NCBI GenBank assembly: GCA_050288105.1
Contig: JBNKDE010000003.1
Coordinates: 264,225-328,224 of the forward strand
Length of the DNA stretch: 64,000 nucleotides
DNA from: JACNJF01 sp050288105
Lineage (GTDB): Bacteria > Pseudomonadota > Gammaproteobacteria > GCA-001735895
Direction of reading: 5' to 3'
In this document: in pieces, positions 46,054-54,951 of the stretch
Numbering within the stretch: the first letter of the stretch is position 1
Layout of the letters: the number at the start of each line of letters is the position of its first letter
Translations under genes and position numbers: made by a program
The notes under the pieces: generated by a model
Told to the model about the DNA's origin: nothing
Database searches by the model: none
What the model saw: the letters and a program-made list of their open reading frames with translations, nothing else

Positions 46054-46438
46054 TGATTGCTTCCAATTTTTCTACTCGTTCAAGCAATTCATCGATTTCC
46101 ACTATGCGGGCCAATGAAGCAATCCCACCAAGCAGGGCTTGGCCTTGACCGGCCGTGATCTGTGATGAACCGATAGCCTGAAGCACATTGCGCGCATCCT
46201 GGGTCAGGCTTCCTTCCAGTGGCATATTGACGAAAGTATCTCCGGATCTCATAGGCGCGATAACGCGGTCGAGCAGGATTTTTGCTGCGGTTGTGTCGCC
46301 GGACTTGGCCAGCCTGATCATCGAATCAATGATCTCAGGTATTTCCTCCAAAATCGCTTCGCGCAATCTTCGATGACTAATCAAACCTTTTGGCCGCCCC
46401 TTCGGATTGCCTGATTGGCCTTTAACGAACTTCGCCAT
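46034..46438 (-). CDS. DUF5681-like protein
   Basis: The 134-aa protein begins with KGQSGNPKGRPKG, the hallmark of DUF5681, found in phage and island genes. A helical body follows (RLREAILEEIPEIIDSMIRL and AAKILLDRVIAPMRSG). It may bind DNA, but no activity is known to me. It precedes and overlaps the 83-aa gene. Confidence 0.7.
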   Translation of the reverse strand: MAKFVKGQSGNPKGRPKGLISHRRLREAILEEIPEIIDSMIRLAKSGDTTAAKILLDRVIAPMRSGDTFVNMPLEGSLTQDARNVLQAIGSSQITAGQGQALLGGIASLARIVEIDELLERVEKLEAINAPSKA

Positions 46439-46580
46439 ACCTCTGTTCCCCCCTGTTATAAACAGCCGTGAGTCAAGGTTAACTCATCGGCCAGCATTTA
46501 CACTGTTACAATTTTGTAGGGATATATTCCCGGTGGTATAGGTTCTTTAGGTTGATAAGGTTATCAAGGTAGTAAAACCT

Positions 46581-46735
46581 GTCACAACAAGTACCATGCC
46601 TGCTCACTCTGAAAGCCTTTAAAATAAAGACTTATGGCAATTTCGGATTGTCACAACAAGTACCATAATGCTTGTGACGAAGATGTAACCGAGATGTACC
46701 GAAGTTGTAACCAAATTGTGCAAAAGATGTAACCC
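46581..46735. repeat. iteron-like repeat zone
   Basis: The 17-mer GTCACAACAAGTACCAT is present at 46581-46597 and 46650-46666. Near-repeats of GATGTAACC follow (about 46682, 46693, 46704, 46726). This noncoding gap of about 310 bp (46439-46748) lies at the end of the integrase-proximal operon. It may be a replication origin or regulator site of the island. Confidence 0.5.
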
Positions 46736-46748
46736 AAAACACACTGAA

Positions 46749-47270
46749 TCAGGACTTCCTCAGATCAACGATCTGGCGATAGGTGGGCATGGTTTGTAGG
46801 TTGCCGATGAAATATAAGGATTTCATCTTGCTCATCTGCCGGTAAACCGTTGACCAACGATCAGGCACTCCAAAGGTCTGTTCCCAGAACTTTGAAAACT
46901 TGGAATAGGGCTTTGGCCAAAATCGACCATTTCTTCCGGTCTGGTAATACTTCCCTTTGCTCCCCCCTCGCTGGTAAGTTATTTCAATATTGAAATAGGC
47001 TTTCACCGCCTCGCCTGTTCCCAGGCTAACAAGCTCGATTTCAAGCCTTCCTTTACCACGCTGATCTTTACGAGTCCTGTAGCCGATATACTGATATATA
47101 TTAGCGGACTCGGCTTTCAAATCAGCAACCAATATCTGCTTGATCTCTTTTAAGCGCCTTTCAAGTGGTTCGGTCAATTTCTGATTTTCGGGAAGCTGAA
47201 TATCGATTTCATCACCGGGAAGCAGTGACAAAACGTAACCCAGGCCCCTCAATTGATTTACCTTGCTCAT
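46749..47270 (-). CDS. hypothetical island protein
   Basis: The 173-aa basic protein has no motif I can name (IYQYIGYRTRKDQRGKGRLE in the centre, FWPKPYSKFSKFWEQTFG later). It overlaps the next gene by 4 bp. Being last in the operon and adjacent to iteron-like repeats, it might be a replication or DNA-binding protein. Confidence 0.6.
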   Translation of the reverse strand: MSKVNQLRGLGYVLSLLPGDEIDIQLPENQKLTEPLERRLKEIKQILVADLKAESANIYQYIGYRTRKDQRGKGRLEIELVSLGTGEAVKAYFNIEITYQRGGSKGKYYQTGRNGRFWPKPYSKFSKFWEQTFGVPDRWSTVYRQMSKMKSLYFIGNLQTMPTYRQIVDLRKS

Positions 47271-47476
47271 ATCCGGATAGTCACACGCATTTTCATCCTC
47301 GGTTTGAGAGCATCCTTATAGCCAGGATCAAAATCATGCGGTGTAATGAGATAACCTTCTCCGACAACAGCACCCCAGGCAAGAGGCCAGACAGGTTTGC
47401 CGGTTTCATACTCATAGCCCCATTCTCGGGCTGTCTGAGCAGCGACACGGTCATACTTGACTCTCTTTGAGGACAT
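47267..47476 (-). CDS. hypothetical island protein
   Basis: The product has 69 aa from the ATG at 47476, just after the stop of the previous gene. It overlaps the following gene by 4 bp. Visible text: VAAQTAREWGYEYETGKPVW and GEGYLITPHDFDPGY. No family is recognised. Confidence 0.55.
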   Translation of the reverse strand: MSSKRVKYDRVAAQTAREWGYEYETGKPVWPLAWGAVVGEGYLITPHDFDPGYKDALKPRMKMRVTIRI

Positions 47477-47484
47477 GTCAAAAC

Positions 47485-47706
47485 TTAGAGCGTGTTTAGC
47501 AATAGGATTGCCGGCAACTGTTCCGATTCGTAACCAGCCTTTACCAATAGATGTGCTACATGGCTGGGATCGTCCCATACGTTGAAGGTTTCCCAATGGT
47601 TGCCGATTAACACTCTCTGGCTAAATCTGGGGACGCCTGAGAGGAGCTCTTTGACCAAGCGGCTACCATCGGGAAAGTAACAAACGATGACGAGCAAGGT
47701 ATTCAT
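47485..47706 (-). CDS. hypothetical island protein
   Basis: The 73-aa frame starts 5 bp after the 46-aa gene with AAGG ahead of the ATG. Sequence features: NTLLVIVCYFPDGSRLVKEL and VWDDPSHVAHLLVKAGY. Function is unknown; translation is likely from the tight spacing. Confidence 0.5.
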   Translation of the reverse strand: MNTLLVIVCYFPDGSRLVKELLSGVPRFSQRVLIGNHWETFNVWDDPSHVAHLLVKAGYESEQLPAILLLNTL

Positions 47707-47711
47707 ACACC

Positions 47712-47852
47712 TTAGCCCTCCCTGCTATGTTGCAGCTTAACTGAAAACAACGGACAGGCAGGGGAAATACACTTTCCGGCCTGAAAACACTGTGCTCCCT
47801 TTTGGTGGGATGCGAGTGAGTAAGCCCGGTTTTTGATAGTCCATGCACTCAT
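47712..47852 (-). CDS. 46-aa Cys-rich small protein
   Basis: The ATG at 47852 overlaps the upstream stop (TAATG) and follows a near-perfect Shine-Dalgarno (AAGGAGGTGG). The product has 46 aa with a Cys cluster CFQAGKCISPAC, which could bind a metal. It ends 5 bp before the next start. Confidence 0.6.
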   Translation of the reverse strand: MSAWTIKNRAYSLASHQKGAQCFQAGKCISPACPLFSVKLQHSREG

Positions 47853-48193
47853 TAGACCACCTCCTTGTACGTACCTTGATGGAGAACGTAGTAGGCAACT
47901 CGATGAGTAATGCCGGCCACGTCTGTCTCATTGATCCAGTGAAGAAGAATGTTGTAGCCCATCTGACGCAACTCCATGATGCGTGCAGCAGGGTGCATGA
48001 TGCCCATCTTCTCGCGGATAAACAGCGTCGTCAGGCTTTGACTTTTCTTTAATTGCTGCAGGATAGCGTCACGCTGTGCGCTGGTATGGGTCGAAGGCTT
48101 GTCGTTAACGAGCCCGTTAGACTTTATTTGGCGGGGATCGTGGTTAAGTCCCTGCCTCTGTTTACCCAGGGCATGGCTGTTTTGCTTACCCAT
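47852..48193 (-). CDS. helix-turn-helix DNA-binding protein
   Basis: The product has 113 aa from the ATG at 48193; the frame is open upstream, but the sequence there is antisense-like. The C-terminal half fits a winged helix common in phage-type genes (LTTLFIREKMGIMHPAARIM, then ELRQMGYNI). The start overlaps the previous stop (TAATG). It likely regulates the island. Confidence 0.7.
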   Translation of the reverse strand: MGKQNSHALGKQRQGLNHDPRQIKSNGLVNDKPSTHTSAQRDAILQQLKKSQSLTTLFIREKMGIMHPAARIMELRQMGYNILLHWINETDVAGITHRVAYYVLHQGTYKEVV

Positions 48194-48405
48194 TACAACC
48201 CCTCCCTCACCGCTGCGATATACCGGTCTCTGTCGATCAACAGCTTGCGCCCGTTGAAAAAGATTGCACGTTTCTCGAGGAGCTTGTCTTTGTGTTGATG
48301 GATGGTCCAGCGAATGCTGCCTTCCGGGAACGCAGGCTCTTCTTTCGCCATTGACTGGACTGTGTGGATTGGACCTATATGGTCGATGGTTTCTTTCGTA
48401 TTCAT
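48193..48405 (-). CDS. AlpA/excisionase-like small protein
   Basis: The product has about 70 aa from the ATG at 48405 (one codon earlier is another ATG; the open frame extends further). The C-terminal part, FPEGSIRWTIHQHKDKLLEK followed by FFNGRKLLIDRDRYIA, matches MerR-like excisionase/AlpA folds. It lies downstream of the integrase on the same strand and is coupled to the HTH gene. It is probably the directionality factor. Confidence 0.6.
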   Translation of the reverse strand: MNTKETIDHIGPIHTVQSMAKEEPAFPEGSIRWTIHQHKDKLLEKRAIFFNGRKLLIDRDRYIAAVREGL

Positions 48406-48627
48406 CATTGTGCTCACAACATTGGTTGGTAAGACTGCCTTGCAAGACATTGTGGAGGCTTGCAAAACACCCTACACGATTGCTTCGTGTTGTGAGGAAG
48501 ATACAGACGAGATTCGGGTGACCTAAAGCGATATCATTCGGCACCCGACGGGTGACCACCCGAGAGACATGGGATTTAAATGATTGTATCTATTGGTATT
48601 TTAGGGTGATTAAAAAATCTATTTTCC

Positions 48628-49215
48628 TTACTGGCTTTTAACTTTTCTTGCACCCGCTTTTGCAGCTTTATCGCGGATTATTTGGTCTATTGCCTTCGCT
48701 TCTCTTTCTGAAATAGAATAGGTATCTTTTATCCATGGAATAATATTTTTCTGTCCTGAATTTGGGTCAAGTTCCATGTCTACCCAAATTCGTTGCCATG
48801 CATCGACTGCAACTTTCAAAAGTTTAGGGGCATGCTCCAGATCAACATTGCCAGGCCGGTTAAAATTTTCAACCGGATGATCAACTAAATGACCCAGTTC
48901 GTCAGGAACTGAGTATCCCTTTTCGGCCGCCCATTGAATGAATTCTGTTGCCTTGACAGCAGGGTAAGATTTATCCAGAACATCCTTTTTCTTCAGTTTC
49001 TTTTCTGATAACTCACCATGTGCTAATGCCACGCGGACTGTTTCAAGTAAATCGAAATATCGTTTTGAGATTTCTGGACTGTATGAGGAACCCTCGTCAG
49101 TTCCGGGGTTACCTGGCTCAATATCCAGCAAATAGCAAACTCCTTGATCTATTGTCCATAAACCCCGCCTTTGGGCTTCCTCATAGTTAACTTTTCGATA
49201 TTCGTCCCTTATCAT
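48628..49215 (-). CDS. hypothetical protein coupled to integrase
   Basis: The 195-aa acidic protein has no named domain. Its start overlaps the integrase stop by 4 bp. A helical N-terminus (DEYRKVNYEEAQRRGLWTID) and a Lys-rich end are seen. Similar unknown genes often sit right behind integrases of this type. Confidence 0.6.
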   Translation of the reverse strand: MIRDEYRKVNYEEAQRRGLWTIDQGVCYLLDIEPGNPGTDEGSSYSPEISKRYFDLLETVRVALAHGELSEKKLKKKDVLDKSYPAVKATEFIQWAAEKGYSVPDELGHLVDHPVENFNRPGNVDLEHAPKLLKVAVDAWQRIWVDMELDPNSGQKNIIPWIKDTYSISEREAKAIDQIIRDKAAKAGARKVKSQ

Positions 49216-50291
49216 TCTCCACCTCCAAACACAGCCTCGTTCATCCGCTCCACGACAGAGACGGTGTGCTGCTCTGACAGGTGAGCATAGCGCTTAACCA
49301 TGGCCAGCGTTTTATGCCCCAATACTTCGGCAATTTCATGAAGGCTTGCACCGTTCATGGCCAATTCAGAAGCCGCTGAATGCCGGGTATCATGGAAGGT
49401 GAAATCTTTGATTCCGGCTTTTCTTAATGCTGTTGTCCAGGCTTTGCGCGGGAACTCTATATGTGAGTTGTGAGCACCTGGAAAGACGAAGGGATTTTTT
49501 AGATCCCGGACTTTGCCGTGTGCAACGAGACTGTCTTTCGCGAGGCCAACCAATGGAACAACACGAATCTCCTTATTCTTAGTTTTATAGAGCGTTATTG
49601 TATTACGCTCGAAATTCACCTGGTCCCATTTCAGGGTAAGAATTTCTGCTTGTCTCATCCCCGTTGAAAGCGCCAGCAAGGTAATTAGATACAAATGGTC
49701 ACTCTTTGATTCTTTGCAGGTATCAAGCAGGGCATTACGTTCATTCGGAGAGAGAAATCTTACCCGACCTTCCGTTTCTTTCTCGCGCCTGATGCTGGCA
49801 AATGAGTTTTCCTTGGTCCACTGCCACTCTTTTGAAGCGATACCAAAGGCAGCGCTCATGGCTGCAATGTAGCGATTCACTGTTGATCCGCTCCTGGTTG
49901 TTCCTTTTGTTTTTCCTTTTATTCCAATTTCCGTCTTTAACTTTGTGCGGCATTCAACCAGTTTGGAAGGGGAAATTTTGTTCAAAGTCAGATCGCCGAT
50001 CTCGGCTTTCCACCAAGCGAGCTGATGAGATCTGGATAACCGGTCATTAAGGGACAGCTTTTCAAGTTCTTCCTTTATGTACCGGTCAATCAGATCCGAA
50101 ACGGTATGCTTGGCAGCTTCCTGCTTCTCAAAGTAAGTCCCTTCCTCGATTTCAAGCTCTGTTTTTCTTGCCCACTTCTCTGCCAGGCTTTTACTGCTGA
50201 ACGTTTTTGTAACGGTCGGGTTATTCGGCTTCCTAATACGAACCTTGTAGGAGATCTTGTGTTTGCCAGCTTGCTTGGTAATAGTCGCCAT
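49212..50291 (-). CDS. int: tyrosine recombinase/integrase
   Basis: The 359-aa protein has an N-terminal arm-binding region (KISYKVRIRKPNNPTVTKTF), a SAM-like core-binding domain and a C-terminal catalytic domain. The catalytic residues are Arg in STGMRQAEILTLKWDQV, His-x-x-Arg in HDTRHSAASEL, and His plus Tyr in LGHKTLAMVKRYAHL. It integrates the island at the 3' end of tRNA-Thr. It reads away from the tRNA 320 bp downstream of it. Confidence 0.95.
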   Translation of the reverse strand: MATITKQAGKHKISYKVRIRKPNNPTVTKTFSSKSLAEKWARKTELEIEEGTYFEKQEAAKHTVSDLIDRYIKEELEKLSLNDRLSRSHQLAWWKAEIGDLTLNKISPSKLVECRTKLKTEIGIKGKTKGTTRSGSTVNRYIAAMSAAFGIASKEWQWTKENSFASIRREKETEGRVRFLSPNERNALLDTCKESKSDHLYLITLLALSTGMRQAEILTLKWDQVNFERNTITLYKTKNKEIRVVPLVGLAKDSLVAHGKVRDLKNPFVFPGAHNSHIEFPRKAWTTALRKAGIKDFTFHDTRHSAASELAMNGASLHEIAEVLGHKTLAMVKRYAHLSEQHTVSVVERMNEAVFGGGE

Positions 50292-50613
50292 AGTCCATGC
50301 CTCTCATCATGCCTATGACCTTATCATACAGCACTCCACAACAATAGACAACATGATTACCAATCCGTTTATCCTTTATATATATCTATTTGTTTTTATT
50401 GTTATTTTAATTAAATTTATGAAGTGGACTGATTTTATAGTCCAAAATCAGTCCAAATTGTCGCAAAAAAAAAGCCTAAAACCACCTATTTCAAGCCATT
50501 TCCAGGCGACCAGAATTCAAGGATATTATTGAGATATGTTGCCTAATAGTGGACTAGAAATGGACTATTTCGAGATTTTCAAAAAGCCACATCCATGTAA
50601 CCAATTGATTTAT
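50292..50613. other. integrase upstream region with recombination-site repeats
   Basis: These 322 AT-rich bp lie between int and the tRNA att site, with no convincing gene. They hold an arm-like 17-mer (50337-50353), a perfect 12-bp inverted repeat tggactgatttt/aaaatcagtcca (50425-50455, 7-nt loop) and further TGGACT copies at 50550 and 50561. TGGACT also appears at the left end of the island, so it is a likely binding hexamer. Confidence 0.55.
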
Positions 50614-50690
<77 letters not shown>

Positions 50691-50796
50691 ATAGATACTC
50701 TTCTGAACAGAAGGCAAAAACGAGACGCGATTCTAGTGCGTTTAATTCAAGTTATCAAGTCCTTATAAGGACTTAAACGATAAGTGTTAACAGGTC

Positions 50797-51486
50797 CTAA
50801 CTACATTGACGCGCTATACGTGAAATTCCCTGTTTTATTTTCAACTCATCGACCAACGATGCAAGGCTTTCATTTTCTGGCCGGGCATAATCCAGCCAGT
50901 AAATCGTACGATTGCGGTAACGGGGTTCGGCTTGCACCTGAAATCCCAGCTTTTCCACCCGTTTACGCAATCCTTCAGCATTCTTCTTGAGTGCGAAAAC
51001 TCCTAACGAAAGGATATTGAATTTACCCGGCTCATTCACAATGATGTAATCCTTTACCCCTTTTTCATGTAACGACTCGGCAGTAGCTATCGCCTGCGCG
51101 CGATTTTCATGCCCATCAATATAAACCATCAGGCCCATATATTCTTTTTCGACACTGGGTCTTGAGGTAATTGCTACGTTTTGCTGTCTGAATTGCTGGG
51201 CAGTTTCCTGCGCAAGCTGTTGCTCCTTGAACGGGCCGAGGGTATAGCAAAGTGGCGCGCTAACCCTGGCCTCGACCTGAGTTCCTGCGCTGGGCGAATC
51301 TTGTGTGGTCGCGGTCGATTGTGCCATCTGTTGTTCAGATCCAACTTCTGGTTCATCCAGCAACCTGAGCTTTTCAGCAACCTCTGATGTTCTAAGCTGT
51401 GGGACAAGCTGTTCATACGGTACCAGCCACTGGAACACGGCAAAAACAATGTTGGTTAACAGTAATAAGGTAAAAAAAACTTTCAT
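50797..51486 (-). CDS. SPOR-domain protein
   Basis: The 229-aa protein has one N-terminal membrane segment (about 3-20), a low-complexity spacer, and a C-terminal SPOR-like domain (CYTLGPFKEQQLAQETAQQF, then YIIVNEPGKFNILSLGVF). SPOR domains bind denuded septal peptidoglycan. The position after coaX and before a tRNA is common in gammaproteobacteria. Confidence 0.82.
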   Translation of the reverse strand: MKVFFTLLLLTNIVFAVFQWLVPYEQLVPQLRTSEVAEKLRLLDEPEVGSEQQMAQSTATTQDSPSAGTQVEARVSAPLCYTLGPFKEQQLAQETAQQFRQQNVAITSRPSVEKEYMGLMVYIDGHENRAQAIATAESLHEKGVKDYIIVNEPGKFNILSLGVFALKKNAEGLRKRVEKLGFQVQAEPRYRNRTIYWLDYARPENESLASLVDELKIKQGISRIARQCS

Positions 51487-51613
51487 CTAAACCCTGTTGT
51501 TCTGATTTTAAAAATCGCTTGGCGAAACATGTATTTTATCGGCAATAATGGTAGTTAATCCGACTTTACCGGAATCGAAATAGCGGCGACAAGAGCTGAA
51601 CAGATCTCGAGCA

Positions 51614-52357
51614 TTATCGCTGTAACTGAGTTTGTTGCAACATGCCCTGGAACACCAAATCGGATACCACCTCATGCGGCCGTTCCAGCTGTTCACTGAT
51701 GCGACCCGCATCCTGTCCACACAGCAGTATATTTACCGGTTCTTTGAGTAACTTTATCCAGTCTTCCAGCAGTTCGCTGATACGTTCGCATGTCACTGGA
51801 AAATGGCTCATCTGTATACAGGCTTCGGTGGTCTGGCCCGGAAAATCATTGCGGGCAATATCTGGATGATCAAAATCGGCAGTTGGGAACATGCTGATAA
51901 AGCGTTCCCGATCCGTATTGAAACCCGGCAGGATTGCCCCCCCCAGATGACTGCGGGTTCGGGATAGCAGGTCTATAGTGATCGCGCTGCCCGCGTCGAT
52001 GATCACGACATCATTACTGGTTAGCTTGTGGGCTGCCAACAGGGTAAGCCATCTATCGACCCCGAGTCGACGATAATCCTGATAGGCATTCTTCACCCGC
52101 CCCAGTTTGGCGAGTGTTAATAAGCGCGTTATCTTGGCAAATGGCAGACTCTGTGAAAGCTCTTGCATCACCAGCTCGGTAATCTGGTCACTGGCAACAC
52201 TGGCCAGATAGATCTCTCTGGGCTGGTGCAGTTTCAGAAAGTCACGGAATGCCCTCAGGCTCGGCGCCTGGGTAAGAATGAAGGTATTATCCCAGCTCTG
52301 CTGATCAACCATCAGGCGACATTTGGTGGCACTATTTCCGCAGTCAATGAGCAGCAT
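51614..52357 (-). CDS. coaX: type III pantothenate kinase
   Basis: The 247-aa ASKHA-fold kinase has LLIDCGNSATKCRLM at the N-terminus, RRLGVDRWLTLLAAHKL and VIDAGSAITIDLL. It makes 4'-phosphopantothenate, the first step to CoA. It starts 1 bp after the birA stop, the usual birA-coaX pairing. Confidence 0.95.
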   Translation of the reverse strand: MLLIDCGNSATKCRLMVDQQSWDNTFILTQAPSLRAFRDFLKLHQPREIYLASVASDQITELVMQELSQSLPFAKITRLLTLAKLGRVKNAYQDYRRLGVDRWLTLLAAHKLTSNDVVIIDAGSAITIDLLSRTRSHLGGAILPGFNTDRERFISMFPTADFDHPDIARNDFPGQTTEACIQMSHFPVTCERISELLEDWIKLLKEPVNILLCGQDAGRISEQLERPHEVVSDLVFQGMLQQTQLQR

Positions 52358-52358
52358 G

Positions 52359-53174
52359 TTATACCACCTCGCGTATCGATATCTCGGCTGCAGCGAAGCT
52401 TCGTAGCTGGTTAGCTACATTGATGCAGACCTGCCCATCCGCCTGAACTCCAGCGTAATCGCCGTTGATTTCCTCGCGTTGGGTTTTCACCAGCACTGGC
52501 TTACCTTTAAGGTAATCGAACTCATTAAAGTGTTGTAACAGGGTGTCAAATTCCGCGACTTCGAATTCGCGCACCGCTTGGTAAACATTGCCTAGCACAT
52601 CAGTCACCAGTTGTTGATGGTCGCAGCTCACATCGCTCACCTGGCTCAACGCGATTGCGGGCTGGTCAATCTGCTGTTGATCGAGTTGACTCAGATGAAG
52701 ATTCAGCCCAATTCCAATTACCAGATAAAATTCCTGCGCGGATATCGCTCGAGTCTCTATTAAAATACCGCCCAGTTTCTTACCTTCTAACAGGATATCG
52801 TTCGGCCATTTCAGCGCAACACCCTGATAGCCGTTCTGCCGCAGGCTACTAGCGATGCTAACGCCAACCAGCAGGGAAATCAGCCCCAGGTACTGAGGCG
52901 CGAATGTTTTGGATAAACCGATGGAGGCGTACAGATTCTGCGCCTGTGGAGAGACCCATTGCTTACCTCGGCGCCCGCGCCCGGCGCTCTGGTGTTCGCT
53001 GATCACAATCAAACCCTCGTGTGCGCGTTGCATACACTGACGATTGGTAGAGTCACAGCTCTGCAGATAGACCAGCTCAAGCGGATGCTGCGGCAGTGCA
53101 TTCTCCAGCGCGCTACGCAGTCTGTGCTGATTAAACAGGTACCCTGCAGCGGATTTAGTCATTGCTTTAGTCAC
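52359..53174 (-). CDS. birA: biotin-acetyl-CoA-carboxylase ligase
   Basis: The 271-aa protein starts at a GTG (an ATG four codons later is possible). The ligase motifs are SAGRGRRGKQWVSP, LKWPNDILLEGKKLGGIL and VIGIGLNLHL. There is no N-terminal helix-turn-helix, so it is the ligase-only type and cannot repress biotin genes. It overlaps the upstream M61 gene by 8 bp. Confidence 0.93.
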   Translation of the reverse strand: MTKAMTKSAAGYLFNQHRLRSALENALPQHPLELVYLQSCDSTNRQCMQRAHEGLIVISEHQSAGRGRRGKQWVSPQAQNLYASIGLSKTFAPQYLGLISLLVGVSIASSLRQNGYQGVALKWPNDILLEGKKLGGILIETRAISAQEFYLVIGIGLNLHLSQLDQQQIDQPAIALSQVSDVSCDHQQLVTDVLGNVYQAVREFEVAEFDTLLQHFNEFDYLKGKPVLVKTQREEINGDYAGVQADGQVCINVANQLRSFAAAEISIREVV

Positions 53175-54951
53175 TACCTAACCAGCTTTGCAGTGCGGCA
53201 TTTTCAGCATCCAGGATTGATAATACGGCGGTATCTTTTTCTGCCTGCTGCAGTTGAACCTCAAATTGCATTAACTCGTCTCGTCGAAATGCAAACACGG
53301 TATAGCTTTGCCCAAGCTCCGCCGATGCCAGCCAACTCTGGTACCATTTCAATGATGCGCGGATGCCATTGATTGCCAGGATCAAGTCTCCCGCAGCCAG
53401 ACCGGCCTGCTGCGCAGCGCCCTGCTCGCTCAATGATACTATCTGTAATCCCCCATCCCCCTCTTTAAGCATTGCGCCCAGAGAAACCATCTCGACCTGC
53501 TTGACTTCATTCCCGCCTTTATCCTGCAGACCGCAACGCTCACGATAGTTAACTTCAACCGTCACAGTTTGCAGCAATTGCTGCAAGGGTAATTCATCAG
53601 TCTGGTAAATCATGCGCTCTAGCAGCTCGCTTAAATCACTACCTGCCACCTCGCTTACCAGTTGCTGTATCTGTCGCTCTTCTACTCCGTCGCTATTTTC
53701 CTGATACAGCGACCATAACCGGCGCATCACATCATCCAGCGAACAACTGGCATTAGTCAGCTGCCGAATCTCAAGATCAATACACAGTGCAATCAGACTC
53801 CCTTTGGCATAGTAGCTGACAATCGCATTGGGCGAATTTTCATCCTGCTTATAGAATTTGCTCCAGGCGTTAAAACTGGACTCCGCCGCTGACTGACGAG
53901 TCCGACCCAGCCCCCTTTGTACTCTGGTGATGGTTTGTCCAAGCAGCTCCAGATACTGTTGCTGAGAGATTCGACCACTGCGCACCAGAGCCAGATCGTC
54001 ATAGTAAGAAGTTATCCCTTCAAAGGCCCACAGTAGAGGTGTATACACCTCGCGAGATAAATCTGGTTCGACAAACACCTGGGGCTTGATGCGTTTTACA
54101 TTCCAGCTATGGAAATACTCATGGCTACACAGCCCCAGAAAGCCGCGATATTCTTCGGAGCTTTCCAGCTGCCCTGGCTGCGGCAGATCATAGCGCGTAC
54201 ACAACAGGCTGGTACTATTCCTGTGTTCCAGGCCGCCATAACCATCGCCAACGACCATGACCAGAAATAGATAACGAGGCATAGGCGCAGGCAGCCCAAA
54301 CAGTTTGATATGCTGTGCGCAGATTCTGCTTAAATCAACTTTCAGGCGCTCATAATCACACTCGAACCTGCCCGTAAGGACCACATCATGACGCACTCCG
54401 CAAACCTCAAAATCAATTTGCTCAAAAGTACCCATCTCTACTGGATGGTCTATGAGTTCCTGATAGTCCTGCGCTTCAAATTGACCAAAACCAAACTCTT
54501 CTCCTGAAATCCGAGGCAGTGTAGTTGCCAGCTTCCAGTTTTTGCAGATGTCAGGCTGAGGTGGATTGATTTGCAGTTGACAGCGCTGATCAGACTGTCC
54601 GACGACCTCGAGAAATACACTAGTACCATTAAAAAACCCATGTGTATTATCCAGGTGTGCGCCACGCACGGACAGATCCCAGGCATACACTCGGTAGTTC
54701 AGGGTTACCGGCCCCTTAACAGCGGGTAGGCACCAGCTGGATTTGTCTAACTGGGTCAGTTGCAGCGGGCCCTTCTCATCATGGGCATCGATCTGTACGA
54801 TGTTTTTCGCAAAATCCCGGATCATGTAACTACCCGGTATCCACGCTGGCAATCGTACTACCTGCCCCTGTGGCTGTGGGCTGTCTATGCTTAAGGAAAT
54901 ATCAAAATAATGTCCGGCAGGGTTTTCACTGCCTATCTGGTATCGAATCAT
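53167..54951 (-). CDS. M61 family aminopeptidase with PDZ domain
   Basis: The 594-aa protein has an N-terminal M61-type beta domain (WIPGSYMIRDFAKNIVQIDA). The catalytic motif LCSHEYFHSWNVKRIKP holds HExxH as HEYFH, with a Glu further on in FEGITSYYDDL. A PDZ domain near the end has LAAGDLILAINGIRA. M61 glycyl aminopeptidases act in cytoplasm or periplasm; no signal peptide is visible. It overlaps birA and the next gene by a few bases, so it is in that operon. Confidence 0.9.
   Translation of the reverse strand: MIRYQIGSENPAGHYFDISLSIDSPQPQGQVVRLPAWIPGSYMIRDFAKNIVQIDAHDEKGPLQLTQLDKSSWCLPAVKGPVTLNYRVYAWDLSVRGAHLDNTHGFFNGTSVFLEVVGQSDQRCQLQINPPQPDICKNWKLATTLPRISGEEFGFGQFEAQDYQELIDHPVEMGTFEQIDFEVCGVRHDVVLTGRFECDYERLKVDLSRICAQHIKLFGLPAPMPRYLFLVMVVGDGYGGLEHRNSTSLLCTRYDLPQPGQLESSEEYRGFLGLCSHEYFHSWNVKRIKPQVFVEPDLSREVYTPLLWAFEGITSYYDDLALVRSGRISQQQYLELLGQTITRVQRGLGRTRQSAAESSFNAWSKFYKQDENSPNAIVSYYAKGSLIALCIDLEIRQLTNASCSLDDVMRRLWSLYQENSDGVEERQIQQLVSEVAGSDLSELLERMIYQTDELPLQQLLQTVTVEVNYRERCGLQDKGGNEVKQVEMVSLGAMLKEGDGGLQIVSLSEQGAAQQAGLAAGDLILAINGIRASLKWYQSWLASAELGQSYTVFAFRRDELMQFEVQLQQAEKDTAVLSILDAENAALQSWLGSD

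Noticed and set aside
47737..47844. 35-codon frame in the gap between two island genes
   Set aside because: A different frame (47712-47852) has a perfect Shine-Dalgarno and TAATG coupling and explains the gap better.
50292..50532. Hydrophobic plus-strand frame between int and the tRNA
   Set aside because: It lies in an AT-rich att region with binding-site repeats and has no clear start signal; likely chance.
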